A stretch of DNA of 64,000 nucleotides, from the NCBI GenBank assembly GCA_027452215.1, contig DAIDGQ010000012.1:1-64000 (forward strand), in the 5' to 3' direction. Positions 61,911 to 64,000 of the stretch are shown here, in pieces (within the stretch, counting starts at the first letter, position 1; each line of letters opens with the position of its first letter). Under the pieces are notes generated by a model. It was not told where the DNA came from. It worked only from the letters and a program-made list of their open reading frames with translations, and did no database searches. The position numbers and the translations under genes are program-made. This DNA comes from Granulicella sp. Its GTDB lineage: Bacteria; Acidobacteriota; Terriglobia; Terriglobales; Acidobacteriaceae.

Positions 61911-63419
61911 TTACGCTGCGTCGAGTTTTTTCACCACGAGCTCATTTAGCAACCCGGGATTCGCCTGGCCTTTGCTGACGCGCATCACCTGTCCGACAAA
62001 GAACGCAGCGACCGTGCGCTTGCCGCCCTTGAACTGTGCGACCTGCGCCGGATTTGCCGCGATGACCTCGTCGATCATCGCTTCAATCGCCGACGAATCC
62101 GAGATCTGTTGCGGCTTATCGCGGTCATAGACGAACGCAAAATCGCGCCCTTCTGCGAAGCACGTATCCAGCAGCTGCTTCAGCTGCTTCGAGCTGATCT
62201 CGCCAGCCTCCGCAAGATCCGCAGCGACGACGATGCCATCCAGCGTGACCGGCGATTGTTCGAACTCGATGCCCGCCGCGCGCAGCCGCATCGTAATCTC
62301 GCTGAGCAAAATCGAGGCAACCCGTTTGGCCGACTTTGCCAACTTCGCGGCCAGCTCGAAGCGATCCCCCAGTGCCCTGTCCGTGGTCAACGTAGCCGCG
62401 TCCTGCGCAGAGAGCCCGTACTCGGCGGCCAGCCGCGCGCGCCGTGCTTCCGGCAGCTCGGGCAGCGCCGTGAGAATCTGCCTCTGCCACTCCGCGCCAA
62501 CGACCAGAGGAGGAAGATCCGGCTCGGGGAAGTAGCGGTAGTCGTGCGCCTGCTCTTTGCTGCGCATCGAATACGTGCGACCCTCGGCGTTGTTCCACAG
62601 CCGCGACTCCTGCACCACGCGCCCGCCGTCTTCAATCACGCCAATCTGCCGCTCGATCTCATACTCCAGCGCAGCGCGAATATAGCGGAAGCTGTTGACG
62701 TTCTTAACCTCAGCCTTGGTGCCATAAGCCGCCGCTCCGCGCGCCGCGAAATCCGATTTCAACATCACACTCACATTCGCATCACAGCGCAGCGAGCCCT
62801 CTTCCATATTGCAGTCAGACACGCCCGTATACAGCAGAATCTCTTTCAACTTGGTGAGGTATTCAAAAGCCTCGTCCGGAGTGCGAAGGTCAGGTTCCGA
62901 GACGATCTCCACCAGCGGTGTTCCGCAGCGGTTCAGGTCAATGTACGTCCGTGTCGCCGAGTCCGCATAGCCGTCGTGCAAGCTCTTTCCCGCGTCCTCT
63001 TCCATGTGCAGCCGCGTGATGCCGATGCGCTTGTCGTTGCCCTCCGCATCAGGAATAACGAGGACGCCATGCTCCGCAATGGGCTTATCGAACTGCGAAA
63101 TCTGATAGCCCTTCGGTGAGTCCGGATAAAAATAATTCTTGCGCGAAAAGATGCTGGTCTCGCGAATCTCACAGCCGATCGCCTTCGCCGCAAGCACCGC
63201 AAACTCCACCGCCTGCTTATTCAGCACCGGCAGCGCTCCGGGCAGTCCCAGGCAGACCGGGCAGACATGCGTATTTGGCTCGCCGCCGTATTCGTTCTTA
63301 CAGCCGCAAAAGGCTTTGGAGCGAGTGAGCAGCTGAACGTGGACCTCAAGCCCGATTACGGGCTGATACTTGGCAAGGACTTCCGGCGAAAGTGCAAGGG
63401 CTGCGGACATTGTGTCCAT
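61911..63419 (-). CDS. gatB: Asp-tRNA(Asn)/Glu-tRNA(Gln) amidotransferase subunit B
   Basis: YQPVIGLEVHVQLLTRSKAFCGCKNEYGGEPNTHVCPVCLGLPGALPVLN; FSRKNYFYPDSPKGYQISQFDKPI; MEEGSLRCDANVSV. Confidence 0.97.
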   Translation of the reverse strand: MDTMSAALALSPEVLAKYQPVIGLEVHVQLLTRSKAFCGCKNEYGGEPNTHVCPVCLGLPGALPVLNKQAVEFAVLAAKAIGCEIRETSIFSRKNYFYPDSPKGYQISQFDKPIAEHGVLVIPDAEGNDKRIGITRLHMEEDAGKSLHDGYADSATRTYIDLNRCGTPLVEIVSEPDLRTPDEAFEYLTKLKEILLYTGVSDCNMEEGSLRCDANVSVMLKSDFAARGAAAYGTKAEVKNVNSFRYIRAALEYEIERQIGVIEDGGRVVQESRLWNNAEGRTYSMRSKEQAHDYRYFPEPDLPPLVVGAEWQRQILTALPELPEARRARLAAEYGLSAQDAATLTTDRALGDRFELAAKLAKSAKRVASILLSEITMRLRAAGIEFEQSPVTLDGIVVAADLAEAGEISSKQLKQLLDTCFAEGRDFAFVYDRDKPQQISDSSAIEAMIDEVIAANPAQVAQFKGGKRTVAAFFVGQVMRVSKGQANPGLLNELVVKKLDAA

Positions 63420-63491
63420 TTTATCAACGTGGCTCGCGGTTCCTGCGAGAAAGCCTGCATCTCATATTCCAAGAACTCCAAAAGGATGGGC

Positions 63492-64000
63492 ATGGCAGAC
63501 GAGACTAGAACCGCAGTCGATGAAGAAAAGGCCGAAAGTGGATGGACGTCGGCCGAGGAGCCCGCGGCCCCCGCGCCGTCCGGCGAGGCCGACGGATCCG
63601 CCTCCCACCAGAAAAATCTCTCCCGCCCCAGCGCCCACGAGATTTATCAGCAGGTCGCAAAAAACGCTAAAGAGGAGTTGAAGCGATCCAGCATCTCGCT
63701 CGCTCTCTCTGGCTTTACCGGGGGCATCTTCATGGGTCTCTCGGCGCTCGGCGTGGGCATCATCCTTGCCAAACTCGGCACCGGCCCGCATGCCTTCATC
63801 ATCTCGCGCATGTTTTATCCTCTCGGCTTTATTGTCGTGATTCTTGGGCGCTCGCAGCTCTTCACAGAGAACACGCTCTACCCCGTCGCACTCGTTCTCA
63901 CCGAGCCCAGGCAGATCTGGAACACGCTGCGCTTGTGGGCAACCGTCCTTCCCTCGAACATGCTCGGAGCACTCACCTTCGCCGCGCTCGCGGCGCTAAC
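63492..64000 (+). CDS. Formate/nitrite transporter (FNT) family protein, C-terminus off window
   Basis: SISLALSGFTGGIFMGLSALGVGIILAKLG; FYPLGFIVVILGRSQLFTENTLYPVALVL. Open at right edge. Confidence 0.85.
   Translation, partial: MADETRTAVDEEKAESGWTSAEEPAAPAPSGEADGSASHQKNLSRPSAHEIYQQVAKNAKEELKRSSISLALSGFTGGIFMGLSALGVGIILAKLGTGPHAFIISRMFYPLGFIVVILGRSQLFTENTLYPVALVLTEPRQIWNTLRLWATVLPSNMLGALTFAALAAL

Overview
This is a high-GC window that looks acidobacterial (Granulicella/Edaphobacter/Terriglobus-like). That assignment rests on gene content and an abundant-looking intergenic hairpin element, not on a database search. No rRNA, tRNA, CRISPR array, prophage or transposase was recognised. Left to right: a KdpDE-like two-component system (response regulator cut by the left edge) divergent from a beta-barrel porin and an APC permease, with a KdpE-box-like site between them; a PP2C phosphatase / Ser-Thr kinase pair; a non-canonical Amt transporter coupled to a 51-aa membrane ORF; a GH57/DUF3536 protein; a glycan/envelope locus with four tandem GT-C-like paralogs, interrupted by an FAD oxidoreductase and a methyltransferase and flanked by two GT87/DUF2029-type proteins; AlkA-like glycosylase; a complete alternative complex III operon (actABCDEF), a gene of unknown function, then sco and coxBACD (caa3, A2-type); LOG, TSUP and DUF971 genes; an orphan Opp-type ATPase; an orphan molybdopterin oxidoreductase; PfkB kinase; LipA; small cytochromes; parvulin-type PPIase; SerA; DsbA-like protein; LptD; RDD protein; DUF5715-like protein; DUF6496-like protein; a lipoprotein; GatB; and a partial FNT transporter. 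The best candidates for something undescribed are the four-copy GT-C array with a shared upstream promoter-like motif and a near-identical patch between two copies, the Kdp-type site between kdpD-like and porin genes, the Amt with a substituted twin-His, and the unknown gene between actF and sco.
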